Shown: positions 22,961 to 34,306 of the stretch, piece after piece
Position numbering within the stretch: position 1 is the first letter of the stretch
How the letters are laid out: the number at the start of each line of letters is the position of its first letter
Source of the DNA: Metopolophium dirhodum
Taxonomy: Eukaryota; Arthropoda; Insecta; Hemiptera; Aphididae
Length of the DNA: 64,000 nucleotides
Assembly: GCF_019925205.1 (NCBI RefSeq)
Contig: NC_083560.1
Location: 99,662,083 to 99,726,082, forward strand
Reading direction: 5' to 3'
Notes under the pieces: model-generated
Database searches by the model: none
The model's input: the letters and a program-made list of their open reading frames with translations, nothing else
What the model was told of the DNA's origin: nothing
Program-made: the position numbers and the translations under genes

Positions 22961-24212
22961 TATATCTTTTTGTATGTTGTTTACTGTGCGCTCGTAAACA
23001 ACTATTTTTTTACACTGTTTTTTCTCCTGCGTTACCGTGTAATCTATTTAAAAATGTCGTTTACTGATTCAGATACTCACAGTCTAAGTAAAAAAATTGT
23101 TTATAGTGTGTATTTATTTTTAAAACAATTATCAAATAAGTCAGATTTAACTGCTGATTTTTTTAAAAATGCGCATGTTATTACTGCCGAAGCTTGTGGT
23201 GTGGGTTATTGTACTGTAAGACGGATTTGTGCTGAAGGAAAGAATAGTATTAATCCAGAAACACCAGGTGCGGATCCTACGTTTGTTTCTCCACGTAAAG
23301 GGTATAAAGCGCAAAAACGGTTTTAGAGCTGGATGATTTCGATTCCGATGTTGTGAGGAGAACTGTCTACGAGTCTTACGACCGGGGTGAGTACCCAACG
23401 GCTCAATTAATATTAAATGTCGTAAAAAAAAAAAAAATTACACTGGGTGCGTTCGATCAATGCAGAGGCTCCTAAAAATTTAAAATTTACATACAAAAGA
23501 TGTAACGATGGTCGTATGTTTTTAATGGAGAGGAATGATATCGTTGCACTTCGGTGTAAATATTTACGACAAATGTGTACGCTGCGAGAAAATAAAGATG
23601 ATCGGCTAGTGGTTTATCTCGATGAAACGTGGGTAAACCAAAACCATTCACGCACCCTTTTTTGGCAAAATGAAAATAATTCAGGTGGTCTGAAGGTGCC
23701 GACGGGTAAAGGAGGCCGACTTATTGTATGCCATGCAGGATGTGCTCGCTACGGGTTTATAGAAGGGTCAAAATTGGTATTTCGAAGCAATAACGGAAAT
23801 ACCTCGGATTATCATCAGTAGCGGACTGGCCCAGTGTGCCACTATTCTATAGCACAGTGGGCCGGTACCAGCTTATACCACTATCAATAAGACAATATCT
23901 ATATACAATTTGATATTTGTAATTTTTTTTTTATAATGTTATTTAATAATATATTGTGTAGTATAACTAGTATTCTCAATTATCATAAGCGGCCGTTGCC
24001 ATTACAAACTACACTGACATAATCACATAGTACTATAGTACTATAGTAATTAGTAGGTACAAAATATAAAAATATTTGTATGGACAACAAAAACAAAACA
24101 ATTAAGCGTCTGGTGGCTAGAGGGGACGGACACGTAACTTCGGTGGCGCGACACACACTCGGTGTCTGTGTGACTGTGTCTCGTGTGTACGCTTCTATTT
24201 ATAGCAACGTTA

Positions 24213-25382
24213 CAAGGGCGCCCACAAGGAGGGGCAGGGGAGGGACAACTCCCCCCTAGCTTTCCTGTTAGTTAAAATAATTACACCAAATTAAAAATAT
24301 CCTAAAAATCTAAAAATCATTATTGGTACCAAGGTGTGGTGTGTTATTATTTATATTCTGTAGATATATTTCGTGATAATAGATTTCCGCTAATTTATTA
24401 TCACGATATACTGTGAACAAAAGCCTATCAACTTTCGTGTGCAACTTCTACTATAGGGTTTATTGTGTGCTTAAAAATTATAGCTAAGTATTCGAAAATA
24501 TTAGAGCCAATTGTAAACAAATTACAAGCTGTTGATATTAATTTGCATACAGTACATCAACATATACACTCAAATTTACTAGAAATATTAAAGAAGCATA
24601 GATCGATGTCAGAAGAAAATTTTAGTCTGATATTTAATGATGTAAGAAACTGTGCAATTCAATTTAACTTGGACATACAAATTCCACGAGTAGTGTCAAA
24701 ACAAACTCATCGTCAAAATATTGTTACATCTACTCCTGATGAGTACTTTCGGATTTCTATATATATACCTTATATTGATTCTTTAATTCAATCCTTAGAA
24801 ATTCGTTTTAGTCCAATAAATGAAATACCATTTAAATTAGGATTTTTACACCCATCGACTATGTTGAAAATGACAAAAATAAATTTTATTGACATTTTAA
24901 AAGAATTAGACAACCATTATAAAATAGAAAACTTAGTAGAAGAAGGTCAAACATGGTATGATTATTGGGAGATGATGAAAGAGTCTTCATCAATTAATGA
25001 AAAGGAAAATATTTCTTTTTTTTTAAAAGATTGTGAATTTTATCCAACTGTTAAGAAAAGTATTATAATTTATATGACTATTCCACCAACAACTTGTAGT
25101 ACAGAAAGAACATTCAGCACATTACGTCGTGTTAAAACCTGGTTACGTTCAACAAAGTGTGAGAATCGTTTATCCAGATTATGTATGTTAAGTTTACATA
25201 GAAAAAAAATCGAAGACCTTCATTTAGCTGAAAAAGTTGTTGATGAATTTGGGAAAAATAAAATAAAACTGCAATTGGTGTTCAATTAGTTAATAAAAGT
25301 ATTTAATTAGTATAAAAGTGTTTGATTATTAATAAAAATTAAGGCTGTCCCCCCCTTGAATTTTCACTTGCGGGCGCCCTTG
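24213..25382 (+). mobile_element. Inner hAT element (ZMYM1-like), internally deleted
   Basis: The 1,170-bp element starts CAAGGGCGCCC and ends GGGCGCCCTTG. It is flanked by the perfect 8-bp duplication CAACGTTA (24,205-24,212 and 25,383-25,390). It keeps only the 3' part of a hAT transposase gene. Its target lies within the outer hAT, so it inserted later. Confidence 0.9.
24465..25289 (+). CDS. hAT transposase C-terminal fragment with dimerisation domain
   Basis: A 274-codon frame of the ZMYM1-like/hAT class. Its N-terminal 150 residues match the late catalytic-domain region of such proteins (CAIQFNLDIQIPRVV then STPDEYFRISIYIPYIDSLI). Residues about 195-245 form the hAT dimerisation domain (TIPPTTCSTERTFSTLRRVK then NRLSRLCMLSLHR). 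The BED or TTF zinc finger and the first catalytic residues are lost to internal deletion, so it is not an active transposase. The frame is otherwise uninterrupted and could encode a stable dimerisation-only protein. Confidence 0.75.
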   Translation: MCLKIIAKYSKILEPIVNKLQAVDINLHTVHQHIHSNLLEILKKHRSMSEENFSLIFNDVRNCAIQFNLDIQIPRVVSKQTHRQNIVTSTPDEYFRISIYIPYIDSLIQSLEIRFSPINEIPFKLGFLHPSTMLKMTKINFIDILKELDNHYKIENLVEEGQTWYDYWEMMKESSSINEKENISFFLKDCEFYPTVKKSIIIYMTIPPTTCSTERTFSTLRRVKTWLRSTKCENRLSRLCMLSLHRKKIEDLHLAEKVVDEFGKNKIKLQLVFN

Positions 25383-25789
25383 CAACGTTATCTTAGTCGC
25401 GCGATTCTTTTCAGACACAAGTAGCCGGCCACAAAGTGTCTCGTCTGAAAGGTTATCAAAATGTTTTAATTCTACGAATTACTAAACGACAAACGTTATC
25501 GTCTTATCGGAGATTATAATTTATATGCTATGGATAGCAACGTATCTATAAATAAATAGTAAATACCCAACGCGCGCCGTGTAGCGTACTAGGGCGGTGG
25601 GGTGGCGGTGTTTACCTCGACGGCACTTCCGATGAATTACGAACAAAATAATACTCTGTTTTCTCTGTATTTTGTTATGTCGAGTAGCAAGACAAGTACA
25701 GTTCGTTAAATTTTTATAATAGTCACGTGCCAACGTATTAGTTTTTAATCGTCTTTAATTTTTTTGATATTTTAAATCGTAAATACAAA

Positions 25790-26760
25790 TGGAAAAAAAT
25801 AATACCAAGGGTGGTGCAGAAAAATCACGTATAAGACGTGCTGCACTATTAAAACAATCCGCAAATAATCCAAAACAAATGAAATTATTTCATTTTTCTT
25901 CGATTTCAACTGTAAGTTAAAATTATTGTACTTCAATTATAAGAATTTAAATATTTAAATTAATCGGTGAATATTTAGGTGAATAAAGCAGAGACAATTG
26001 TAAGTGACTCAAAGACCACATCTGAAAGTAAAGTAAGTAAAAATATTTACTATTTAATAGCAAAAAAATGTGCATCTAATTTGTTAATTATGTTAAATTT
26101 GTGTGGTTATACATTTTCTGTACTGTGATAAGTGAAAAATAGGAAAAAAAATACAGGTTCCTTCAACCGGGCCAACTTGGTTAACATTAATTATTTAAGT
26201 TTGATATTGGATGAACATTAAATTGTACAGGGTATTATGTCATGAAATTGCAACATAGAATAATTTGACATTACAAACTATTGTGTTATAGGTAGAAGAT
26301 TCTATTTCACATTCAAATGTCAATACCAAAAGTATCAATGATAGTATTAAAGATGATCAGGCAGATATTATAAGGCAGATTTGATAAGGTATCCATTTAA
26401 TTTACATAAGCTTATTTTTTTGTAGGAAAACAATGTTTATACTATAAAATTTGATTTAAAATTTCCAAATAATCCTAAAAATCTAACCTTAGTTCAAACA
26501 TTGGAGTTTGTTAATACAATTCGCCCTTGTCAACCTAAGGTGTTAGAAAATGTAGCATGGAAAATAAGAATATAATATAATATAAAGTAGAATATATAAT
26601 CGAACAGACCTAAAAGATAATTTAATACCTAGGAAATGGTTGACTGTACAATGTAAAGGCAATAATCATGTAAAAGCTGTTTATTGCACAATTTGTATGG
26701 TGTTCAGTTCTTTAGATAGCAACTTTTGTTCTGGATCTGCTAATGAACTTGGAATAGTGG
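25790..26760 (+). pseudogene. N-terminal exons of the outer hAT transposase
   Basis: An ATG at 25,790 begins MEKNNTKGGAEKSRIRRAALL and runs to a GTAAGT donor near 25,912. Further exon-like pieces follow (KAETIVSDSKTTSESK, then VEDSISHSNVNTK). A TTF-type zinc-finger segment can be read near 26,600-26,750 (LIPRKWLTVQCKG, AVYCTICMVFSS). Stops at 26,381 and later break the frame, and the catalytic domain is absent. Confidence 0.6.
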
Positions 26761-27400
26761 GCTGGACCCTTCCCAGTCCGCCCCTGATTATCATAATCAG
26801 ATGAATGGTGAAGTATTCAAAGAGTGGTTTATTCAACTGCTAAAAAACCTAGAAGAGCCATCAGTTATAGTTATGGATAATGCGCCTTACCATTCAATCC
26901 TCAGAGACAAATATCCTAAAAGTAATTAGAGAAAAGCCGAAGTACAACAATGGTTAAATGAAAAAAATATCGAGTTCCATCCATTGGAAACATTACCTGA
27001 ACTTCGGCAAAAAGTTAAAAACTTATTGCCACGCGAAAAAAAATATGAGCTGGATGACATTGCAATTGAAATGGGTCATGAGGAAATCCGTCTTCCACCA
27101 TACCACTGCAAGTATAACCCTATTGAGTTAATTTGAGCCCAAGTTAAGGGCCAAGTAGCGAAATTCAACAATACTTTTAAAATGGTTAATATTGAGCAAT
27201 TAACACACGAGGCATTAGATGCAGTAACAATAGACGACTGGGAGAAATGCGTTCGTCATGCAGAAGAAATCCAGGACGAGGACAACAAAAAAGAAATAAT
27301 GAGGGACACTATGATGGAATCAATAATTATGACAATATCACCAGATGACAGTGACTGGAGTGATGACGAAGAAGATATTGACGAAGAAAACCACGGATAA

Positions 27401-27770
27401 GATAATATGTGTCTTAAATAACATTAAATTGAAAATTTTTTAATTTTTTTTTTTTTTGTTACGTTTGGTTTGAATAAAAAAATTGATTATAAAATATTTT
27501 ACAGTAATTTTAGTAAATTATATTTAACTCTTTCGGTCTTGATTTCTGTCTAAAAATTCATAATGGTGTAAAAAAAAGTAATTATAAATAGATAATAAAT
27601 AACATAATGATAAAATAATAATAAAATATAATGGTTATGGTTTGTAACGTCTTTGTTAGCACTATTTAAAAATGAAATAAAAAATCATTTGTTTAGGAGT
27701 TACCGCGTTGATTACGCGTTGAAATGGTTAATTCAAAAAATCGCGGCAATTAATTTAATTACATTATGAA
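27401..27770. other. AT-rich 3' flank of the DDE_3 gene
   Basis: It contains a T-run at 27,441-27,458 and otherwise AT-rich sequence. The right end of the DDE_3 element should lie here, but I could not fix it. A CGCGTTGATTACGCG palindrome-like string sits near 27,704. Confidence 0.4.
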
Positions 27771-28095
27771 CCACTAAGGCGAAACAGCCGCTAGAATCGC
27801 GACGGTCATCGGCCACTTTTCATGTCGCGGACTATAGTCGTATTGCAATCAGTCGAGCGGGAAAACTGGTTCTAAACCGTGACGGTGACTGTCTGGTCGT
27901 CAGTGTTAACCGCCATGACCATACTGTCAACATCGGTTGCCTCGTTGATCGACTGTTTCTTTACGTTCGCAGACTGATCTAATGCGGATCCAGACAATGC
28001 GGTGTGTGCACTTCTATCCCCGTCACCTGTGCAGGTGAACACCCGTGTCTCTGTTACCTTTGTCCCTACACCTGTGGCTGCCCCATGAGCCGGTT
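27771..28095 (+). pseudogene. Gypsy-like gag/pol junction fragment, plus orientation
   Basis: The string ATCGGCCACTTTTCATGTCG at 27,809-27,828 is the reverse complement of sequence near 22,825-22,850, encoding the same IGHFSCRGL knuckle but on the plus strand. The rest is GC-rich for the window. One plus frame reads AGKLVLNRDGDCLVVSVNRH. It is probably the 5' part of the plus-strand gypsy whose integrase lies at 32.6 kb, separated by the LINE. Confidence 0.4.
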
Positions 28096-28332
28096 ATTGT
28101 TGAACAATATATGAAAATGAAATTTTAATTATCTATTATAATACTATGAGAAGTTATTGCTAAATAGTAAGTTGTATTTTCCTATTGGTCTCTATTGAAT
28201 AAGTATAAACAAAGATAGATAAATGTATAATTTGTATAATTTATTCTGTCTAATAATTAAATGTAATATTCAATATATTTAATATAGTCGACGATCACTA
28301 ACACGAGCATTACGCAAGAGGAAGAATCGTTT

Positions 28333-28986
28333 GTGGGCTCTAATGAAACGTTATCAAACTTAACTGAGTCGGTAAAATTCATGAGCAATCAATTTGATAT
28401 GTTTGGAAAACAATTATCGGAGGTTCTGAATTCTATCAAAGAATTAAAAGAAGAAAATAAAAGTCTAAAAGAAATTAATTTTAAATTAAATGTAGATATT
28501 GCTAGTCTGTCCAAAAAAATTAATGTGCTGGAACAAAATGCAATTATAAGCAATGAAGAGATAATCGGAGTGCCTGAACAAAAAAATGAAAATTGTGTGG
28601 AAGTTGTCGAAAACATTGCTACTAAACTGGGCGTTAAGTTATCAGTATTAAATGCTTTCCGGATGTATTCAAAAATTAGTAATAGACCGAATAAAATTAT
28701 TGCAAAGCTAAACTCGCCAGAAACTAAGCAACAATTAATGGAGTTTGCCAAGAAAAGGAAACTAATCACTAAACACCTGAATGAAAACTGGGAAAATGGT
28801 AATATTTACATTAATAATGAGCTGACATCGTTCAATAGAGATTTATTTTATAAGACTAGAATGTTTGCAAAATCTAATAATTTCAAATTTGTATGGTTTA
28901 AGGATTTAAAAATATTTATAAAAAAAGATGAAAACTCTAAAGTTTATATAGTGCAGGACGACTTAGATCTGTCCAAACTATTATAA
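28333..28986 (+). CDS. LINE ORF1 protein (FP-like RNA-binding)
   Basis: ORF1 proteins of this group coat the LINE RNA and act as nucleic-acid chaperones. Residues about 15-75 form a coiled coil (KQLSEVLNSIKELKEENKSL). The rest matches the baculovirus FP-protein-like fold common in CR1/Jockey ORF1 (IIGVPEQKNENCVEVVENIA, then IYINNELTSFNRDLFYKTR, FKFVWFKDLKIFIKK). The frame is open from a TAG near 28,287 with no early ATG. The first ATG is 28,381, so either translation starts there or the start codon was lost. It ends 50 bp before ORF2. Confidence 0.8.
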   Translation: MGSNETLSNLTESVKFMSNQFDMFGKQLSEVLNSIKELKEENKSLKEINFKLNVDIASLSKKINVLEQNAIISNEEIIGVPEQKNENCVEVVENIATKLGVKLSVLNAFRMYSKISNRPNKIIAKLNSPETKQQLMEFAKKRKLITKHLNENWENGNIYINNELTSFNRDLFYKTRMFAKSNNFKFVWFKDLKIFIKKDENSKVYIVQDDLDLSKLL

Positions 28987-29035
28987 ATTAAAATTTTAAA
29001 AATATTTGTTGAATCGTAATAATTTTCTTTATATC

Positions 29036-32002
29036 ATGAATAATATTAATGTACTGAATAATTATCTAGGTTATAAAACCAATTATTTCGAATCTTTTAC
29101 GGAATTCATTGATAGGTATGAGTTTATTAATAATAAGTTTATAAGTGTTTTTTGTTGTAATATTAGGAGCGTTAATGCTCATTTTGATGAATTTGTTCTG
29201 TATATAAATGGTGAAATAAACCTTTCTACTTTAGATGTTATAATATTTACCGAAACCTGGCATACTGTAGATAACTGTAATTATAAGATTCCTGGTTACA
29301 AATTGTACTTTTCGACGTATAAGAGAAATCAAAATGATGGTATAGTTGTATTTATAAAAGAAAATGTAATAGTAGAAATGTATGAATATAGATATTTAGT
29401 GCAAACTTTTTAAAACTAAAACTAACAATTAATGATACTCATTTTAATATTTTGTGTGTATACAGATCTCCGTCTAGTGACATAGCAGAGTTTTTAATCT
29501 CGATTGATAATATATTAAAAGCTGATTGTAAGTTAAATGGTTATTATATGATAATTGGTGACCTGAATATTAATATTGTAGGTAACATAATTAATAATGA
29601 TTATCTCGATATTTTATCGGCACACGGTTTTAGCTCTTTTATTAATGTTTATACAAGGACTCCTCTGGGATGTTCACATTCATGTTTAGACCACATATTT
29701 ATAAAATGTATTAATTATGTAGATAATAGAGTAGAGGCAGGTGTTATACAAACAAATATTTCTGATCATTATTCCACAGTAATTGCTTTGGATTTTAAGA
29801 ACAAATCGCTATCATTTGGTAATAATGTATACAAAACAATTGATTTTACGAAGTTAAATGAATTGTTAAAAATAGAAAACTGGTCAGAGTTATTTAACAC
29901 TAATGTTAATGATTGTTATAATATTTTTATAGACAAAATTGTTCATGCGATAAATTCGGTGACAATATTTAAAAAATCGAATGCGAAAAATAATCATATA
30001 AAGGAATGGATGACTTTTGGTCTGTTACGCTCATTACGCCGAAAAAATGCGTTATCTTTAAAAGTAAAAAAGCACCCGAACAATGATAATTTGCGTTCAT
30101 ATTATATAAAATACAGAAATATTTTCACTAGAGTTTTAAGAACTTCCAAGAATAATTTTTATAAAAAAAAAATTTAGTGATGTATCATATAGTCCCAAAT
30201 TAACGTGGAAATTAATAAAACAGTTCACATTGTCTAAAAATATAAAAGGTGATGCAATTAAAACGTTAATCCATAATAATGAACACATAATTCCTTCAGA
30301 GGATTCGGTGAGAATTTCAAATATGTTTAACGAATTTTTTATTAATATTGGTAGTAACCTAGCAAGTAAAATAAAAAAATCAAATTTTATTTATGAAGAA
30401 CCTAGCACAAATGCCTCATTTGACATGATTTTTAAAGAGAAAATTAACACGCATGAAATTATAAAAATAATAAATAATTTGAATGATGATACTGCTGCAG
30501 GTTTTGATGGAGTATCTGTGAAAACATTAAAGTCTATTGCTACAAATATTATTGAACCTCTAACATATATTTATAATCTAAGTATTTCTGAATGTACATT
30601 TCCTGACAAACTTAAACTAGCAATTATCAAACCATTATATAAAAGCGGTGACTCAACGAACATTAATAATTATAGACCAATATCAATGATAAGCAATTTC
30701 GCTAAAATATTAGAAAAAATTATAAAGTATAGATTAATAGAGTTTTTGGAAAAGAATAATTTACTGTCTAAAAACCAGTTTGGTTTTAGACCCGGGTTGG
30801 GCACAGAAAATGCACTGTACAGTGCTAGCAAATTCATTTATGGTGCGCTTGACAACAACAATAAAGCAATGGCAATATTTTTAGATCTAGCTAAAGCCTT
30901 TGATACGGTCAATCATATTGAACTTTGTAACATTTTACCAAGTTTTGGTTTAAATAATAGTAGTTTAAAATGGTTTATAAGTTATTTAAATAACAGGAAA
31001 CAAATTGTGCAAATTATGAACTCCTCTGGTGAAGAATTGAGTATTAACTGTGGAGTACCACAAGGTAGTGTCCTGGGCCCGCTATTGTTCATACTATACA
31101 TTAATTCAATATGTGATATAAAAATTGATGGTCGAATTATAACTTATGCTGATGACACATGTCTATTGTTTTCCGATAAATCGTGGGAAGATGTTCGTTT
31201 AAAAGCAGCGAAAGAATTTAAAAAAGTGATTAATTACCTAAATCATAGGAAACTCTCAATAAATTATAAAAAAACTAATTTTATAAATTTTTCAATCAAC
31301 TTAGATGAGAACAATCATGATGATTTAAAACTCTGTTTTTGTGGGAAAGTAGATAATTGTAATGACAGCATGTGTCATAAAATATGCATGGTTGCAAGTA
31401 TAAGATATCTGGGCTTAATTTTTGACAAGAATATGAGATGGCATTTGCATGTCAAGAGTATTGTAATGCGCATGCGTACAATATCGTTTAGTTTTTTTAA
31501 ATTAAGGAATTTCCTTCCTGTGAATGTTATGCGCATAATTTATTTATCATTATTCCAGGCAATATTTCAGTATGGTTTGTTGGTATGGGGAGGTTTGAAT
31601 GAAAACGCGGTTAGACCACTAATTTTATTTCAAAGAAAAATTGTCAGAATCTGTTTAGGTAAAAATAATTTAGTAGGTTCAACTGGTGAAAATTTTAAGC
31701 TGTTAAATGTGTTACCAGTTGAGAGTATATATAAAAAGATATCTATTATATATATTATAAAAAATTATGAAAATTTTTTTGTTGTGGAAAAGATAAGAAA
31801 AAAAAGAGAAATGATAGCTTTTGATGTCAGGGTATTGTATTGCAAAAAAGCTTTTGGTCAAAAATTCGTTGATTATTTAGGTCCTAAATATTACAATTCA
31901 ATGCCTTTACATATAAAAAAACTCATTTACTATTCGATTGGGAATCTTAGTATTACGTGCATTAAAACACAACTTAACTCGTGGTTATTTTCACTAATTT
32001 AA
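29036..32002 (+). pseudogene. LINE ORF2: AP endonuclease and reverse transcriptase, two frameshifts
   Basis: The endonuclease part covers 29,036-30,175 (IFTETWHT, IGDLNINIVG, SCLDHIFIKC, ISDHYSTV). The reverse transcriptase covers 30,230-32,002, with AIFLDLAKAFDTVNH, CGVPQGSVLGPLLFILYIN and the catalytic YADDTCLLF at about 31,145. Single-base shifts occur at a T-run near 29,410 and an A-run near 30,170. All catalytic motifs are otherwise present. The total would be near 990 residues. Either the copy is newly dead or the shifts are sequencing errors in homopolymers. Confidence 0.85.
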
Positions 32003-32012
32003 TAATTTAATA

Positions 32013-32353
32013 ATTAAAATTGGAATACGTTTTGAAATATTTTTAATATTGCTTATGAAATTTATTATGTTACTCTATCTTTTTATTTGTGTTAATTTGG
32101 AATTACGTTCATTTGTATTTAATTTTGATTATTAATATGTAATGTAACAATCGTAGTTATTTTCGCTAATAGCCTAAAACAATAATAAATAAATACATTT
32201 TTCAATTGTATAATAATTAAAATATGGAATATGTTTTAAAATATTTTAAAAGTTACTTATCAAATGTATTATGTTATTCTATCTTTTTATTTGTGTTAAT
32301 TTGAAATTAGGTCTATTTGTATGTAATTTTGTTCATTATATTATGTAATGTAA
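32013..32353 (+). repeat. Direct repeat in the LINE 3' UTR
   Basis: Two units (from about 32,013 and 32,214) share ATCTTTTTATTTGTGTTAAT and end near TATGTAATGTAAC. They are about 200 bp apart. Duplicated 3' UTR units are common in LINEs and may mark the region recognised by the reverse transcriptase. Confidence 0.65.
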
Positions 32354-32585
32354 CTCACTACCACCATCACAAGCATTACGCTTAAAGGAGGTAGTTACTT
32401 TATTGTAAACATTTAATAATATGTAAATCATATTATGTGTACCTATTTTTACAATAAATAATAAAAAAAATAAAAATAAAAATATCTGATAATACAACAG
32501 TGCCTACGTCTATACGTCCGTCAACACATAAGCATGTATATCGATTCTCACGTATAACCGTCCAGTCGAGGAGAGGCCTGGACTG

Positions 32586-33560
32586 TTGAACCCAATATCT
32601 CCGAGAAAACGACCTTTCCAGATCGTTCACGTCGATCACCTGAGGCCGTTTGAGACCACCACTTTCAACAAGTATCTGTTGATGCTGGCGGACAACCTCA
32701 CGAACTTCGTTCACCTGTACCCGTGCCAAACCACCGACGCAACCGGCGTCATACGAATACTTATGAAGTTCTGCGACGAACGGGGCATTCCGGCTAGGAT
32801 TATATCCGACAGAGGTATATATTTTACGTCGCGATCGTTTCATGAGTTTTGCTGCAACCGAGAAATTGCCCATACTCTTAACTCCACGCGTCACCCACAG
32901 GCGAACTGTCAGGTCGACCAGCCCAATCGTACCTTTTACCGTTACTCAGCATGTCGACCGTGGACCAACGCTTGGGACACGCACATTAAGGATGTCGAGC
33001 GTATGTTGAAAACCGCCGTCAACAAGACAACCTACAAAACTCCCTACGAGGTCCGTCATGGCTATTTGCCTAGATATCGGTCCAGTGCGTTGTCCACGCT
33101 GAGCCGCACGAGAAACGAGTGTGCCACCCGCGGAAGTACAGAAAGAAGTACTCGACAATATATTGCGCGGACAGACCAAGATGAAGATTCAGTACGACCG
33201 CAGGTACTTCGATGGCGTTCGGTACGAAGTCGGCGAAGTTGTAGTTATATTGAAACAGCCCACGGCGGGTTAGCTGTTTGAGTTACAGGCCAAGTACCGC
33301 GAGAAATCACTACAGGTGATGAAGGTTCTCCCAAGCGTCGCGGAGCTGGGCACTGACGGGCACGAGACGTATGCGACCACCGCTCAATGCTCATGTTTTG
33401 CAACTAAAGTCCTAGCGGATTCTCCGCGAAGACGACGACGACGAGGTCCAATCCGACACTGCAGCCACGATGCAACACCTCGACGATTACGAGTTAGGTC
33501 GGTCGTAGACCCGCGAACTTTATTTTATATTCGTTCGGGTAGTTTTTTGTATATATAATT
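32586..33560 (+). pseudogene. Ty3/gypsy integrase, decayed
   Basis: The core domain reads FQIVHVDHLRPFETTT (first Asp), IISDRGIYFTSRSFHEFC (second Asp) and THPQ-like RHPQANCQVDQPNRT, where the third acidic residue is Asp instead of Glu. A shift near 33,100 moves to the chromodomain-adjacent region (YDRRYFDGVRYEVGEVVVIL), then a TAG and a further shift. The fragment is cut 3' by the Merlin element at 33,601. Upstream RT and RNase H are absent. The LINE lies between it and the gag-like fragment at 27.8 kb. Confidence 0.75.
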
Positions 33561-33857
33561 CGTATTTGATTCACCTGAATCACTACTCAATACTATTTGT
33601 GGCATTCGTGTAGCAGGTGATCTACTACCTCTTTTTAGGTGTATCAGGTGATCTACCTTACTATACAAGGTGTAATTGGTGATCTACAATTATTATATTA
33701 TATTATATTATACTATTATTAAACGCACATTATCGCAAACCACAGTGGGACAGTATTGCGATAACGATTAATGACATTTGCAATATGAATACGAGTCATT
33801 AACAATGTTGCTGAATAGGTTAGTTTCAAATTGTTCGTTGGTCGGAGTTTGTCCATA

Positions 33858-34026
33858 ATGCGTGCATCTGAATTTTATAAAATAATTGTTGATGAAAAAT
33901 CAACTGTACATTTTTTACAACATCACAATTTACTTCCAAATGACAGTGAAACGCCAAATTGTAAAAAATGTGATTCCGAAACAAAAATTGTGATCAGAAA
34001 AAAACGACTGGCTTCTGGTGAACAAC
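33858..34026 (+). pseudogene. Merlin transposase exon 1
   Basis: Starting at ATG 33,858, the exon encodes the N-terminal region with a zinc-ribbon-like FLQHHNLLPN..PNCKKCDSETK. It ends GAACAAC|GTGAGT at 34,026/34,027, a good donor. The catalytic middle of the gene is missing. The last exon is recognisable at 43,172-43,340 and at 38,768-38,794. It reads on to LCPN and a stop at 34,061 if the intron is ignored. Confidence 0.65.
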
Positions 34027-34306
34027 GTGAGTACCAAAGTTTAACGCTATGTCCTAACTGAATCCGTGCGTTGCGTGTATTGCGGGCGATGCGTGCACGC
34101 AAATAAAACAAACTGCAACAAAGTACAGACATGTCCTAATTGGTTGTAACATGCGTGCGATGCGTTTTAACGCACCGCACAAAAAAGAACATGTTCTATT
34201 TTCCAACGCAACGTTGTGCGGTTAAGACTATATAAATTGTACACATTCGTTTATTTGAATTTTTATATTTGTATTAATTAATTACATTAATTTTATTAAT
34301 TACAAA

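Larger units (their letters stand above)
23816..26786. mobile_element. Outer hAT element interrupting the DDE_3 transposase
   Basis: It starts CAGTAGCGGACTGG and ends CCAGTCCGCCCCTG (imperfect inverted ends). It is flanked by ATTATCAT at 23,808-23,815 and 26,787-26,794. It contains the inner hAT at 24,213-25,382, so its own length is about 1.8 kb. Coding remnants lie at 25,790-26,760. No transposase core is left. Confidence 0.85.
23054..27400 (+). pseudogene. DDE_3 (IS630/Tc1-like) transposase gene split by nested hAT insertions
   Basis: Part 1 (23,054-23,815) has an HTH-bearing N-terminus (TAEACGVGYCTVRRICAEGK), then FDSDVVRRTVYESYDRGEYP after a frameshift near 23,316. A second shift follows in the A-run at 23,427. 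The first catalytic Asp is in VVYLDETWVNQNHSRTLFW. Part 2 (26,787-27,400) resumes with DYHNQMNGEVFKEWF, has the second Asp in VIVMDNAPYHS, and reaches the Glu block YHCKYNPIELI, followed by TGA where Trp is expected. The acidic C-terminus ends EDIDEENHG. The 8-bp duplication ATTATCAT joins the two halves in register. I did not find this element's own inverted ends. Confidence 0.8.
28100..32420 (+). mobile_element. CR1/Jockey-group non-LTR retrotransposon (LINE)
   Basis: Two coding regions (ORF1 at 28,333-28,986; ORF2 at 29,036-32,002) are followed by a 3' UTR with a duplicated unit of about 140 bp. The element lies between gypsy-derived segments. The 5' limit and target duplication could not be fixed, so the outer coordinates are approximate. 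Copy decay is slight: two single-base shifts in ORF2, both in homopolymers. Confidence 0.8.
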
